Source of the DNA: Heliocidaris tuberculata
Lineage: Eukaryota > Echinodermata > Echinoidea > Camarodonta > Echinometridae
DNA: 64,000 nt
Reading direction: 5' to 3'
Assembly (NCBI GenBank): GCA_025618425.1
Contig: CM046832.1
Coordinates: 19,025,917-19,089,916 of the forward strand
Both the position numbers and the translations under genes were made by a program. Below, one piece after another: positions 32,185-42,977 of this stretch. The notes beneath the pieces were generated by a model. It did not search any database and had not been told where the DNA came from. It saw nothing but the letters and a program-made list of their open reading frames with translations. Each line of letters begins with the position of its first letter. The first letter of the stretch is position 1.

Positions 32185-33480
32185 AAAGCGACTCAATTCA
32201 CCTTCAGTCAAGACAAGACCAGTCCCAGCTATCCAGTTCGAGGTAGGCAACAATAATTTATTTTCAGATCTAACAAAATGTTAGCTCTGCAAAGTAATTG
32301 TTAGTAAAGTAAGAAAAGTGAAGAACTTAATTCTTTTTCTTCTTCTCCTCGATCCTCCTCCTTCTTTTTCTTTTTCTTTTTCTTCCTCTTCATCTTCTTT
32401 TTAATTTTAGTCTTCTTGAGTTCTTATTTTTCTCTTCCTCCTCCTTTCGTCTTCTTTTTCTCAGACTCATCCTCCTTTCTTCTTCTTTCAATTCTTCTGC
32501 TTCTCCTTCTTCTTCATGGATCTAGGCTCGAGAGTCTACTCTGGAGTCTAACATGTCATTTAGATCTTTATCTAGATCGAACTCGGCTTAGATCTACATT
32601 TTATTTTATTTTTCTTTCTTTCTCCTTCCTCTTTTTCTTTTCCTCTTTTGCCTCCCTGTAATTTCCACACATGCCCAGCCCAGGAGGAGTTCCTGGAACT
32701 ATTCATGGAGATCTAGATCTATGTCAGTATTTTTTAGTTAACGTTAGATCCAACAGTTGGACCTAACTTTGATATGTCTATTATTTAACTTAGGCTAGAT
32801 CCAATAATAGTATAGATCTAGTAAAAAGGTAGAATAGATGATCTAGATCTAGATCTAGATTCTAACCGTGTTTAGAAACTTTAGTTGGAGAGTTTAACGT
32901 TAGACCATGGTCACGGCTAGACCTAGTAACGTTAAGTCTGCCGTTTGGTCTAGACTGAGTAAATCAAGCAACTGTTAAATCTGATGATGAATAGATCATA
33001 CCCCAACTAACAATGGATAATTATGCCTGTTTTACGCCCGTGTTCATTCCTGAATTGAATTCCTACTTATTTTTAAATCTTGATCTAGATTCTAACTGTT
33101 ACATCCAACAACAGAATAAATCAGATTCTAGAGAAATGTTAGAAAAGGTAAACTTCTACACAGGATCCGTTTTAACAAAAGATTATATCTGTTAGGTCTC
33201 GTCTAACTCGACCTAATCTAAATCTTTCTAATTGGTAGACCTGTTTATATGTTGTTAGCTTTAACAACTTAAGTTGGATTTATAATTTTGTGTTTGGCCA
33301 TTTATTATTTTATTTATTTAGATCTAAGGACATATTTATTTCTCTATCAACAAACATTTACATTGGGTATTTTTTAAAATTACTTTTAGACCATCTAAAA
33401 TTTTGCCTGTATTTATTGAGGGGGGGGGGGCGGCTCAATAATTTACAGTTACAGTTTCTATCCAAATATTAAAGGGTGCA
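32185..33480. other. No gene recognised; CT-rich then AGATCT-rich
   Basis: 32330-32660 is rich in CTTCTT/TCCTCC on the plus strand. 32540-33260 has many TAGATC/TCTAGA words, including a GATCTAGATCTAGATCTAGA run at about 32841. A 10-G run is at 33421-33430. Open frames here lack known domains. Mild similarity to 5' UTR-type sequence cannot be tested by eye. Confidence 0.35.
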
Positions 33481-33555
33481 TACAGGGAAAAGATAATACA
33501 ATAAAATGTAAACCGATCGTGGAAACAAATAAAATAAAATCAAAAAATCAAAAAA

Positions 33556-34035
33556 TCAAATCAAAATCAAGCTCTTCTTCTCCGCCCTCAATTGAGCCAT
33601 CAACCGCTCCCTCCTTGACTCTGGTTTCCTATCAGCGCCCCCCTCCCGGTTCCCAACTTCCTCTCCCACAGATCTAGTCCCAAACTCCTCTGCACACAAC
33701 TCATAACATAACCCCTCAAGCATTCGCATCTTCCTCTCCACATTCCCAGTCAACTCCACCTCTAAAACAATTCCAAGCTTGCTGTCAAGCAGCTTCCACT
33801 TATCACTATTCGCTGGCGGCCACACAATTGGCTCCTTCCGCTCCAACCCTGCATGTAGAGCACGCTGAGGGTCACCGGCACTGTGGTCTGAAACCTGACC
33901 GGGACCTCCCACTGTCTCACCCAGCTCAGCGCTGGTGCAGTCGTGCCCTACTGCCATCACTCCACACCTCATCCTTGCCCTGTGAACCGCCACACCTCTC
34001 CTTCCCTTAAACCTCTTCCCACATCCCTCACACAC
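33556..34035 (-). pseudogene. N-terminal zinc-finger part of the RLE LINE ORF
   Basis: The frame opens just after a stop (no ATG; nearest start-like codon is GTG) and reads CEGCGKRFKGRRGVAVHRAR, a C-x2-C-x12-H-x5-C nucleic-acid-binding finger. Then come IVWPPANSDKW (about residues 70-80) and a segment ending in RRERLMAQLRAEKKSL, an N-terminal arrangement I associate with fish and cnidarian restriction-endonuclease LINEs. The reading then breaks into the simple-sequence tail, so the RT is missing. The finger would help recognise the DNA target or the RNA. Confidence 0.66.
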
Positions 34036-34547
34036 ACCCTTTTGGTTTACATGTGTGTTCGCGAGTCAAACTTAGCCCGGCCTTTCAGAACCCAGCCCGG
34101 ATTCCTATTCAGCGCGATTCAACGCGAAAAGGCGGATGCGGCGGGTGAGTAGCCTTTCAATCAAGTGGGCACACACTCACCACTAGGGGTAAAAACCCCT
34201 CCCACTGTCACCCCTCAGCCCTGGCGCACAGCCCTACGCCGCAAATGGGCTACACTTAGAACCGGTAACTCTGAGGGGCCGGTTATTTGCATGCCGTAGC
34301 CATCAGGAACACCTTCCCTGATGCCCCGCCTCTCCAGGGTGTCACCAGTCTATCCTGGTTGCCAGTGCTCTATTCGCAGTCGTCACCTGGCCTCTCCCAA
34401 GCGTCTCAGAGACAATACAAAAAACGGAAAAGATCTTATCCCGCCAATGTCAACGGGTCCTCAGCAGCACACCAGGGATCACCAGTGTTTCGGCCATTTA
34501 AGTACTGGACACCTCCCCCTGGCTGGCCGGTGCTGCGCTGGGATTCC
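34036..34547 (-). other. GC-rich spacer between the two RLE LINE pieces
   Basis: About 510 bp with no in-frame continuation of either piece. It probably contains the 3' UTR of the upstream piece and the 5' region of the downstream piece. No simple-sequence tail marks the junction. Confidence 0.45.
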
Positions 34548-35895
34548 CTAAACAGCACCCCCATTGACATCTCTCCACGCTTTCCGAACAATCCATGCAG
34601 ATCCCGTCTCCGCCGCTCCACAAATCCTCTTCACCCACCTCTCCCCCTCCCTACCCCCTAACCCCATCACTCGGCTCCACCTTCTCACAGAACATCCAGC
34701 AAACCCTCTGCACCCAACCTCAACAGTGTGTACCTCCGCTCCCCACCCATTCTGCTCACACTCTGCCTTCAGCCCAGCATACCTATCCAACTTCCTTTCC
34801 CTTGCCTCCTCCATCCTTGTCTCCCATGGAACTGTCAATTCCACCATCACGACCTTACACACTGATCTAGCCACTAGCACCATATCCGGCCGCAGGGCCG
34901 TCACCACCACCTCCTCCGGCATAGTACTATTCCCTTCATCCACACGCACCTCCCAGTCATCCGCAGCAGCTAACAACCCTCCAACACCCTGCCCCTGCCT
35001 CGTCTTACTACATCTCGCCCCCTCCTTTACAAATTTAATACCCCTCACCTTCAGGGGCCCATACTTCTTTCTCGCCTCCACCGCTGCCCTTGCCAATCCC
35101 CCCATCTCCTTCAACACCTGGTTATGCCTCCTTGTGTAGGCCTGCAATAACCCTCCACAAGCTGACAGGACATGCTCCAGCGACCCTCTTGCCTTCTTGC
35201 AAACCTTGCAGCTGTCGTCCTCCACGCTCCCCCATCTCTTCAAATTCACTGGCGATGGCAGGACATCGAAGGTGGAGCTGATCATGAAGCGCATGGCTCC
35301 GGAGGACATCGTCTTGAGGGCGTCCCATGAGACCTTCCTCTGTTCCACCCCCTCCCAACGAGTCCACGCCCCCTGCACACCCTGCTGCGCAGCTTTTGCT
35401 AACCGGCATTCCTCCTCCTTCTCCTTAACCGCCCCAACCACCAAATCCCTCCTACCCTTCCTGCCTTGCTTGCTGTACCATCTCATGCCTGGACGAAACC
35501 CAACCCCGCTCCTTCCCACTTGAACAGCACCACGCACCTCCTTCCACTTGGCCACTGCCACAGCCTCGTCTGCCGCCTCCTCCGCCCTCCACTTCCTCCC
35601 TGTGCGGATCGGTGGCCTAGATTCTGCTATTGTTTGGTCCTCTGACTCCCTCATCATCATCACCAACCTAACCTTCCCAGCTTTGAACTCTTCCACCACT
35701 GACGTCATAGGCAGCCGTAGCTTTCCAGATCTACAAAAGAATGCCAAATCTGTCAGCATTCTCGGAACACCTAACCACTTCCGGTAGTATGAGTTCATCT
35801 TCTGCTGCATCCTCTCGACTCTGGACACTGCCACCTCGTATACCTGCAGTTGCCACATATAGACTGAGTCAATCTCTCTATTATACGAACTAAAC
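34548..35895 (-). pseudogene. RT thumb, zinc knuckle and restriction-like endonuclease
   Basis: The frame begins truncated at about 35895 (the first ATG is at 35858) and reads LQVYEVAVSRVERM...YYRKWLGVPR, the post-RT region of R2/NeSL-like elements. A C-x2-C-x8-H-x4-C knuckle follows at residues 217-234. The PD-(D/E)XK nuclease signature comes next: RPD at 323-325, 14 residues, then VELTVPWE at 339-346 (Glu340), then EARERKLDRYAGL and VEVGCRGFAG. This nuclease nicks the target in such LINEs. The open frame is long and uninterrupted, but the RT catalytic domain is absent. Confidence 0.8.
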
Positions 35896-36009
35896 TAAGT
35901 TCAATTTTAGTTTGCCATTAAATACCTCAGCTTTTGCAACCTAAAAATGAGCATGTGATGATAGACTTCAGACTATAAAACCAAAAATGTATTGTGGTTT
36001 CCATTTCAG

Positions 36010-36088
36010 GTACAAGTGCTACATAAGGATGACTAATTTGGCTTTCAAGATAAGACAAAGGGGGGCTACCTACTCGAAAAAGACCTGA
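36010..36088 (+). CDS. Weak exon candidate after an acceptor
   Basis: A TTTCCATTTCAG acceptor (to 36009) is followed by a 25-codon open frame reading YKCYIRMTNLAFKIRQRGAT and ending at a stop at 36088. I recognise no domain and see no in-frame donor, so it could only be a terminal exon. This may be chance. Confidence 0.15.
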
Positions 36089-36320
36089 TGCAACAAGTAC
36101 CCAGAAGGTGTAGTAGCTGCATAACATTTGAGGCCATCACATGTATCATGTATATTACGGGTGAGATTACATATTAGCTTTAAAAACTGCCCTTTCTTGG
36201 GAATATACACAACTAACTTGACTAACTTAATTGTTTCATAAAACAAAATATGTTGGGAACGATTGTCGTAACCATGGTAGTGTCAAGAAGACTTCATTCA
36301 ATATGTTTGATTTTTTTTTG

Positions 36321-36327
<7 letters not shown>

Positions 36328-36355
<28 letters not shown>

Positions 36356-36440
36356 TTTGTTTGTTTGTTGTTGTTTTGTTGTTGTTGTTTTTGTTGTTGT
36401 TGTTGTTGTTTTTTTTTTTGGGGGGGGGGTATTTTGCAAA
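36328..36440. repeat. T-run, (TTG/TTTG)n and G-run
   Basis: Homopolymer T, then GTTTGTTTGTTTG and TTGTTG repeats, then a G10 run at about 36420-36429. Frames across it are low-complexity. Confidence 0.9.
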
Positions 36441-36702
36441 TCAGAGGGGACAAGAACTGTTCGTGCGACTGCCCCCCCCCCCTCTTCTGTAACATTTTCC
36501 CTGTCTTCCCTGATAATATCTATACACTGTTTGCTTCATGATGTCATTGCAAATTCAGATATTGTTTATTCGCCACTATACAATAAGATACGACTATATT
36601 TTTTCTTCCAGATTCATTATAAATCAACTTTCAAATCATAGACACTTTTCAATAATTTATACATGTGTGTATAGCAAGACCTTTTCATTATTTTCTCTCC
36701 AG

Positions 36703-36771
36703 ATTAATGAGGCATTGGCACTGACAGGGAGGACCCTGAAGAATCTCCCAGACATTGGCAGTCACAGATGA
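36703..36771 (+). CDS. Possible terminal exon (unrecognised)
   Basis: The pyrimidine-rich acceptor CATTATTTTCTCTCCAG (to 36702) is followed in phase 0 by 22 codons reading INEALALTGRTLKNLPDIGS... and a TGA. An AATAAA lies about 60 bp downstream (about 36827). The combination of acceptor, balanced codons, stop and polyadenylation signal fits the last exon of a plus-strand host gene. Upstream exons were not identified with confidence and the family is not recognised. Confidence 0.28.
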   Translation: MNEALALTGRTLKNLPDIGSHR

Positions 36772-38530
36772 ATGTAAAGAATTAAGAAAAAGGCAAAGAT
36801 ATATCACTATGAGGGGGATATTGAAAATAAAAGTATGATGAGGAGAATAGTCTATTCTGTGCTACTCATCCTTATGACAGATATCAGACACCAAAAAAGG
36901 CAATTACATGTATCTAAATTCTTATATTTTGCAGCTGCCCTTAGTGGGTCATCATCATAGGCATGAATTTGAGGATTTTTTTTTCTAGAATTGGCGAGAC
37001 TGAACAGTAAAATTGCAAATGCTTTACTATTTTCATTATCCAGTAAGTTAAAAAGAATACCCCCCCCCCAAAAAAAAAAAAAAAATCCATTTGAATTTAT
37101 TGCTTACTCTATAGTTAATATATTGCTTCTTATTTCTGAAAACTTAACATTCTGCAAAGTTTGTATGTATGGAATTTCACAAGCTTATCTGTAAAAAGAA
37201 GAGGGCAGTTTTCAGTCATTAGATTCCCATCAATTACAGATTAACTATAATTTTGAAACGTTGTCAGGATCAAACTTGGGTTTTCGTTTAAACTAATGTT
37301 TTGGCTACCAATACCCAAAATCACATAGACGACCTCACATACCCCAAGCATCTTTTTTTTATAGTGAAGAGAGCTATGACATGGTCAAAGTACACGAAAG
37401 TAATTGCACTGTACAAATGAATTTTAAGGTTTCAAGCTGTTTATTACAACTGTATCAAATTTGGTTCAAAGAGCATTCAATCAAATAATCAAAACTTCTC
37501 ATTCAAAAGAATTTATGTTTTAACTGGTTGCTGTGAAAATTATTGTCAGATATTCACAACTCTATTACAGATCGAACAACATTTCTCATATGCAGAATTA
37601 ATTATAATGAATTGTATTATAATGAATTGTAAGAATTAATCATTTGGTTACTGATAGTTATTATTAAAGGGTCATGAATTAAAGGACTTCCCTGTTTAAA
37701 TGGATTCAGTCCACTGAAAGTTCTGTCGATGAGGATTGACGACAGGGCCCTGTCGCTGTCAACGACGTGGTGCTATCGCGAGTCCTCGAACGGTTGAAGG
37801 TGTACCAAATAGCTGGCGAAATCTTGGATGACCATCGTCATTGAAGAGTAGGCGTGGTCATCGATACGAAGTTGCGTGACGTTTCAGAGTCCAACTGGAA
37901 ACTCAAGATGGAAACTCAGGATACAAATTCTGAAGATAAAAGCTTCACCGCCATGGTTCAGGAAATCAAATTACTGAAGCCTTTGTAGCATTAGCTCCAT
38001 ATTCGAGGTGCTGTCCCAGTGACAACAGCTCCCTGACCAAAGGACCCTTTTGCAAATTGAATAAATTCCCATTATCCAAAAATGCATATCCTTATTTTAT
38101 TAATCAACTTTCTCACAGATCATATTATTTACAGTAATTTATTCTTTAGTATTTGTCCACCTTATTAATTAACTAGTACAGACAAATATCTAAACTTTAT
38201 TAATTTGTCTGTGAAATTCTTACTAGCCATATATTAAAAGTAAGCATAAATTCACATCAATCTGAGCAATATTGAACTACTCATATTATCTTAAATATCA
38301 CTTTAATAAATGACTGAATTAAAAGCCTTCACAAATAATCAGAACTTCACAGCATAACATGTACATGTATAGCTGACTGGCTTTAAAACAAACATTAATT
38401 TTTCTTTCAAAGTTTTTGACATGCACAAACTCTTGTTTAAAAAATTCATGTTGAAAATCGCATTTTTATACATTCAAGTTTCTGGTTTTAGCACTGAAAT
38501 AAAACTTGGTAGAAAATTTACTAAACTCAC
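36772..38530. other. Mostly non-coding; GC-richer patch at 37700-38050
   Basis: 37700-38050 is less AT-rich. On the minus strand it has an open frame of about 45 codons ending near 37972, reading LVRELLSLGQHLEYGANATK, with possible acceptors just upstream. This would lie downstream of the minus-strand exon candidate at 38531-38594. The phase does not fit unambiguously, so I leave it uncalled. Confidence 0.25.
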
Positions 38531-38594
38531 CAACATGGTGGGTAGGAATCTCCTCCAGAATTAACACAAACTGAGGGTCATTGCTTGCTGGCTC
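38531..38594 (-). CDS. Possible internal host exon, minus strand (unrecognised)
   Basis: On the minus strand, an AG acceptor (TGTGTTCTGAG, ending at 38595) is followed by 64 nt in an open frame reading EPASNDPQFVLILEEIPTHH and ending at a strong donor GTGAGT (38530 downward). The exon would end in phase 1. Acceptor, open frame, protein-like composition and consensus donor together make this the best host-exon candidate in the window. The family is not recognised. Confidence 0.35.
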
Positions 38595-38722
38595 CTCAGA
38601 ACACAACCTCACTCAAAGAGCAAACTAACTAAAATGAGCCCACTCACTCTGTACAGCAATAGGGTACACTACACACACAATCACCCTTGGGTGGGTCTTG
38701 GAATCTGAAGTGTTTTCCCCAC

Positions 38723-39450
38723 CAGGGTTGCCAGATCGTGGCTAGTCTTCACGGCCAAACTCAACATATTTTACGGCCAAATTCGGCCAAACTATTTTTT
38801 TCACGGCCAAATTTCACGGCCAAATTATATCTATTTAGAAATGAAATTAGGTATACCCCTATACACAAATTAACTGTCTCATGCACTCCCCTAGGTTTAC
38901 AATAAAGCCTGCTTAAATAGTTTGACATGATATTGAGCGACAACGTGCAAGTTTCTGTATTTGAGTCTAATAAGATGTGGTCATGCGAATACTAGTATGT
39001 ATACGCATGCTTATAATCGACCGTGCCCCCGGCCTGCAGCACAGACTAGTGTGTAGACTAGGCTAAGGGAGTGTTTCATGAAAGGACTTGCCGGATATTT
39101 TATCCGACAAGTTTGCTCTCAGCCAATCAGATGCAAGGATTTCAGTAGCTTATAACAGTTATCGGATAAAAAATCCGACAAGTCCTTTCATGAAACGCTC
39201 CCCAGGGCTTAACACACGCCGTAGCAGACGCGCGCATGCACATCCTATTGCATTTTTACATATTTCAAGTGATTTTATGGTTACATTTCCTATCTGATTA
39301 TGAAAAAGGCCAGAAAGATTCACGGCCAAGATTTCTGTTTTACGGCCAGAATAATTTGGCCGTGAAATATTTTTTTTTCACGGCCAAACTAAATTTTATA
39401 CGGCCAGATTTCTGGAATCTGGCCGGAAAAAAGGCCAAATGGCAACCCTG
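38723..39450. mobile_element. hAT-type MITE with 8-bp duplication
   Basis: The ends are CAGGGTTGCCA and TGGCAACCCTG. The 8-bp duplication TTCCCCAC is intact at 38715-38722 and 39451-39458, the hallmark of hAT transposons. Subterminal regions carry repeated ACGGCCAAA/TTTGGCCGT words (at least eight), a typical arrangement for transposase binding. No transposase is encoded. A smaller palindromic element sits inside (39067-39202). Confidence 0.88.
39067..39202. mobile_element. Palindromic MITE nested in the hAT element
   Basis: GGGAGTGTTTCATGAAAGGA at the left and its reverse complement (one change) at the right, each continuing with CTTG(C/T)CGGAT. About 136 bp, non-coding. Its position inside 38723-39450 makes it the younger. 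Confidence 0.78.
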
Positions 39451-39458
39451 TTCCCCAC

Positions 39459-41389
39459 CTGTTACAAGAATTTAATCAGAGCTATATACATACATTCAAT
39501 TAGCTTTGAATTTAATGAATTATCGCCCTCTCTTGATCAAGTGGCAGAACACATAGAATTAAGAAAAAAATAGTCTAACTCATCTATTACCAAAATAGCA
39601 ATACCGCCATCACAAGGTTGAAATGAGTAATTTCACACTATTATTTCTCTCCTTTTCCTTCATGAATTTACCTACATGTACAAAATAGTCATAAGTCATC
39701 TTTTCCCTGTAAGGATTTCTTCTTTGTATAATTCACACAAATTTTAGAATTTTGCTGTCAGAACAACAAAATGAAATGCTTGTGACAAACGTGAAAGACC
39801 ACACTAGTCTCAAAGTGATAAAGGAGGTCCGTGCCAGCCCCCCCCCCCTTACCACCTTTCCTGACTTTACAGATAAAATCATTATATTTGCACTGCATGC
39901 ATTTGAGTCTAATTGCAAGTATATAGGAAAACTATCCCATTTGTTTCTGTCATCATAATTAATGAAATCAATCATGTTTCAAAATTCAATGACTGAGAAG
40001 CAAGTATTTTGTTCACTGTAGGACATATAACATCATGTTATCCTTAATTAATATTAGAAAACAGCACGGAAGGCAAAAATGGAAATTATGATCGCCAGAA
40101 ACAAATGAGAAGAGTTATCCGACACTATAAAATAATGTCACCACTGTCACATTACAATTTCTCCAATTTGATATTCTCAAAGAATTTGTTATCTTAACAT
40201 TCACAAATTTCTTCTAGTTTGTCCCATCATTTTCACATGTTCATGAATCTAATGTGATCTATGAATCTATGAATTCTCAAAGAAATTGTTATCTCAAAAT
40301 TCACAGATTTCTTGATTTATTGATCAGGTTGTTTCATTTATTAAATAATTTAACAAAATAAAGAAGCTTGGTAATGAAACTTTGTTTATTGTTGAGTTTC
40401 AAGGCGTCGTATGAATGTCTGAAGAACCATGCCAGAAATTGTGCAATCTACATGATTGTACATTACATGATATAGTGTAGTTAGAATGACTAATATACAT
40501 GTAATGAATGATCTAAATAAGATATACAAATCTTAAATGAACCCTCTCGCTGCCTGAATATGGGGTGAAGGTTGACCAAAAAATTGTCAATCAAAATCCC
40601 TGGGGGAGGGGGGAGGGGGCTGCAACCCAACCCCACGGACCTTGTAAGATATAACCGCAAAAGAAACAAAAATATTCAGTAAAATATCTGTATCTCTGCA
40701 ACTGTGTGCGGTTTTGTGTATAATTTATCATCGTCTTGTTTTAAAGTTTTTTTTGGTAGACTAACTTTATGTGCAGTGATCACATCTGTATTTCCGCATA
40801 GGTTGTGTATACAATACAATACAATACACGAAAATGGTTTTATGTCTTCAAAGTTTAAATCTAAGGGTTCCATCTTATTATGTGTGCATTGTGGTGAAAG
40901 TTTGATTTTTTTTAATGTTGAGTAATTAAAAAATGACACTGGCTATCGCTGATAAAAAAAAATATATATACATGAGTAATTATAACTCATGCCATGCAGT
41001 GGCGGATCTACGGGGGGGGGGGGGGGGGGTTAGGCGGTTTAGACCAAAAAGAAATAACACACACTGGAAAGGAAAATTTCAAGTGCAAATATTGTGAGAA
41101 GATATAATATTATTCAACTCATCTGGTAACTTATTAAGTTGATAACCAAACACACGATAACTCTGGATATAACTGTGTATTAAACTGTTATACTTGATCT
41201 AAAAAGACTTTATTATGGACTGCTTTTTACGGTCTCCATTACGTTAGTAGATGCCAGGAAAACATCACTTACAGGGGTTCAAATAGCAAAAAAAAAACAA
41301 CAAACAAACAAACAAAAAATCGACGCGACGCTACGCGGCTCACAGACATCGCCGTTTCGGGCCTTGTGGACGATGCTCTGCAACTTTTC
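39459..41389. other. No gene recognised
   Basis: AT-rich DNA with short frames only. A CAGTGGCGGATC word followed by an 18-G run at 40996-41030 is a lone terminus resembling the G-tract elements near 58-62 kb. A diverged TCTCAAAGAA(A)TTGTTATCT duplication is seen near 40174 and 40275. Confidence 0.4.
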
Positions 41390-41605
41390 TGAAGGTCCTT
41401 CATTTAGAAGCATATTTTCAAAGGTTTTTTTTTTGTTTTTTAAACGTTTAAAAAACGTTTTAAAAACGTCCAATAAAACGTTTTATGGACGTCCAAAACC
41501 TTCCACAAAAAAACGTCCAAAAAACGTTTTTATGAAACGTCCAAAGAACCAACTTGGAACGTTTTTAGAACGTTCAGAAAACGTCCGATTGTTAGCTGGG
41601 AATGC
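41390..41605. repeat. AACGTTTT/GACGTCC word cluster
   Basis: AAACGTTT, AAACGTCC and their inversions recur about a dozen times, ending with GATTGTTAGCTGGGA. Partly palindromic; probably a decayed MITE. Confidence 0.55.
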
Positions 41606-41763
41606 AGGTCTGGGGAAATATGGCCCATTATGAAAAAAGTGGCTCAACTCTCTTGGATTTCCCCTACCTTTTTCCCGACTGTAAAACAGCCCAATTTGTT
41701 TTGTAAAACAATGTTATTTTCAGAAAAGATACTTGTCCTCTTAACTGATTTAATATACAAGAC

Positions 41764-41931
41764 ATGATGAAAATGGTTACTCAGATGCAAAATACGCACG
41801 CGCTGCAAAATCATCGGATATCGGTTTTAGTGGAATCGTATAGTCTGCGATGTGCTGCGACTGCGATCCGATTGGGCTCACAGTCGCAGAGCAATCGGAT
41901 CGCAGTCGGATCGTGCAGTGTGCGCCGGGCT
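41764..41931 (-). mobile_element. PIF/Harbinger-like terminus, right-facing end
   Basis: Read on the minus strand, it starts AGCCCGGCGCACACTGCACG and continues CCGACTGCGATCCGATTG. TTA follows the end on the plus strand (41932-41934). Inverted relative to 30946-31020. Mirrored GCGATCCGATTG/CAATCGGATCGC words occur inside. Confidence 0.52.
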
Positions 41932-41993
41932 TTACGGAATTTTTCGTCACTCCATGGCCAAGATCCCAGTGGGAGAGGGGAAGGAGTGGAATC

Positions 41994-42967
41994 ATAGGCG
42001 CCGGAAGTGGGGGGGGGGGGGGGCAGGGGGGCGGTCGCCCCCCCCTAACGAAAAAGTGGGGGGGGGGGGCAAAATGCATTTTCGCCCCCCCCCAAAAAAA
42101 AAAAAGCCCCCCTCCCCCATTAAAAAAAAAATCGGTAGTAAAGGAGTAAAAGGTGTATATTAAAAGCTTGATTGCTTTATTATTGTAAGCCGTTGTATTC
42201 ATTTTTCGTGCATGGAGATCACTGAAGAGAGATAAAGCATTCAAACTTTTAACTTTAAAGGTATTAGATAGTTTTGGGAAGCCCTCAAAAACTTTTCGTG
42301 AGATTTCTTTGATTTTTCTTAATGAATAGCAGGGTACTAACATAACTAAGATGCTGTGAAGTTTTTTCCTCCTCAAGTGAAATATTTATCGAATTAGAGG
42401 TGAAAAGAATAAAAATCCCTGGCCCAAAAAAGAGGGGATGTAAATTCGAACAACGGCCACACACATTACTCACATGAGGATTGCTGTGTGTTTATAGAAT
42501 ACGCTACACATAGTGCGAAGCGCTGGGTTTATTGTGTGGGGAACCTTCGGGTGGATATGGTCTCAGCGTGAGGCAGTGAAAAGCCGTTACCAAGCGTTTC
42601 TTACAGATATTTACACTAAAATTTGTTCGAAATCGTGAATGGAATGTTAAATAATCTCGTACATGTGTCTTATGATAAAAGGAATAGTATGTGACTATGT
42701 TAGATAAGTTTCTTGCCAGTATGATTTTTGCTACCGAGACTGTCTATGAGCTTTAACGTAGTGGAGGTTTTGTATATAGACATGTTTAATAGCGAAATAT
42801 TCTGAAAGGTATGTACGTGCGTCTGTATTGTTGTGAGAGGGTGGGAAAGCGTGTGTGTGTTTTTTTTTAGGGATGAGAAGACATGAGCCCTTGAAAGGTG
42901 AGCCCCCTTGAATGTTTGCCCCCCCCCCCCCCCCCCCCCCCAATCCCAAACTGCTTCCGGCGCTCCT
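41994..42967 (-). mobile_element. G-tract MITE, GGCGCCGGAAG ends, 10-bp duplication, copy 2
   Basis: The ends are ATAGGCGCCGGAAG (left) and CTTCCGGCGCTCCT (right). GAGTGGAATC flanks both sides (41984-41993 and 42968-42977), a perfect 10-bp duplication. The interior matches the 31475-32174 copy in reverse orientation at both ends, including TGAGCCCCCTTGAATGTTTG and CTTGATTGCTTTATTATTGT-like segments. It has roughly 270 bp of extra sequence in the middle. No transposase. Confidence 0.85.
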
Positions 42968-42977
42968 GAGTGGAATC

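Larger units (their letters stand above)
33541..35895 (-). mobile_element. Restriction-like-endonuclease LINE, two pieces head to tail
   Basis: On the minus strand, a C-terminal piece (35895 to 34548) is followed 3' by about 510 bp of GC-rich non-coding DNA and then by an N-terminal piece (34035 to 33556). That is the reverse of the order within one element. The downstream end runs into a (TTGATTT)-like tail at 33541-33570. So either two truncated copies lie head to tail, or one copy is rearranged. It is far more GC-rich than its neighbours. Confidence 0.72.

Noticed and set aside
34564..35787. Long plus-strand open frames (up to 191 codons)
   Set aside because: They are antisense shadows of the GC-rich endonuclease frame on the minus strand; composition is proline/serine-rich with no known domain.
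36236..36541. Poly-Phe/poly-Lys/poly-Gln frames
   Set aside because: Translations of homopolymer T and TTG repeats.
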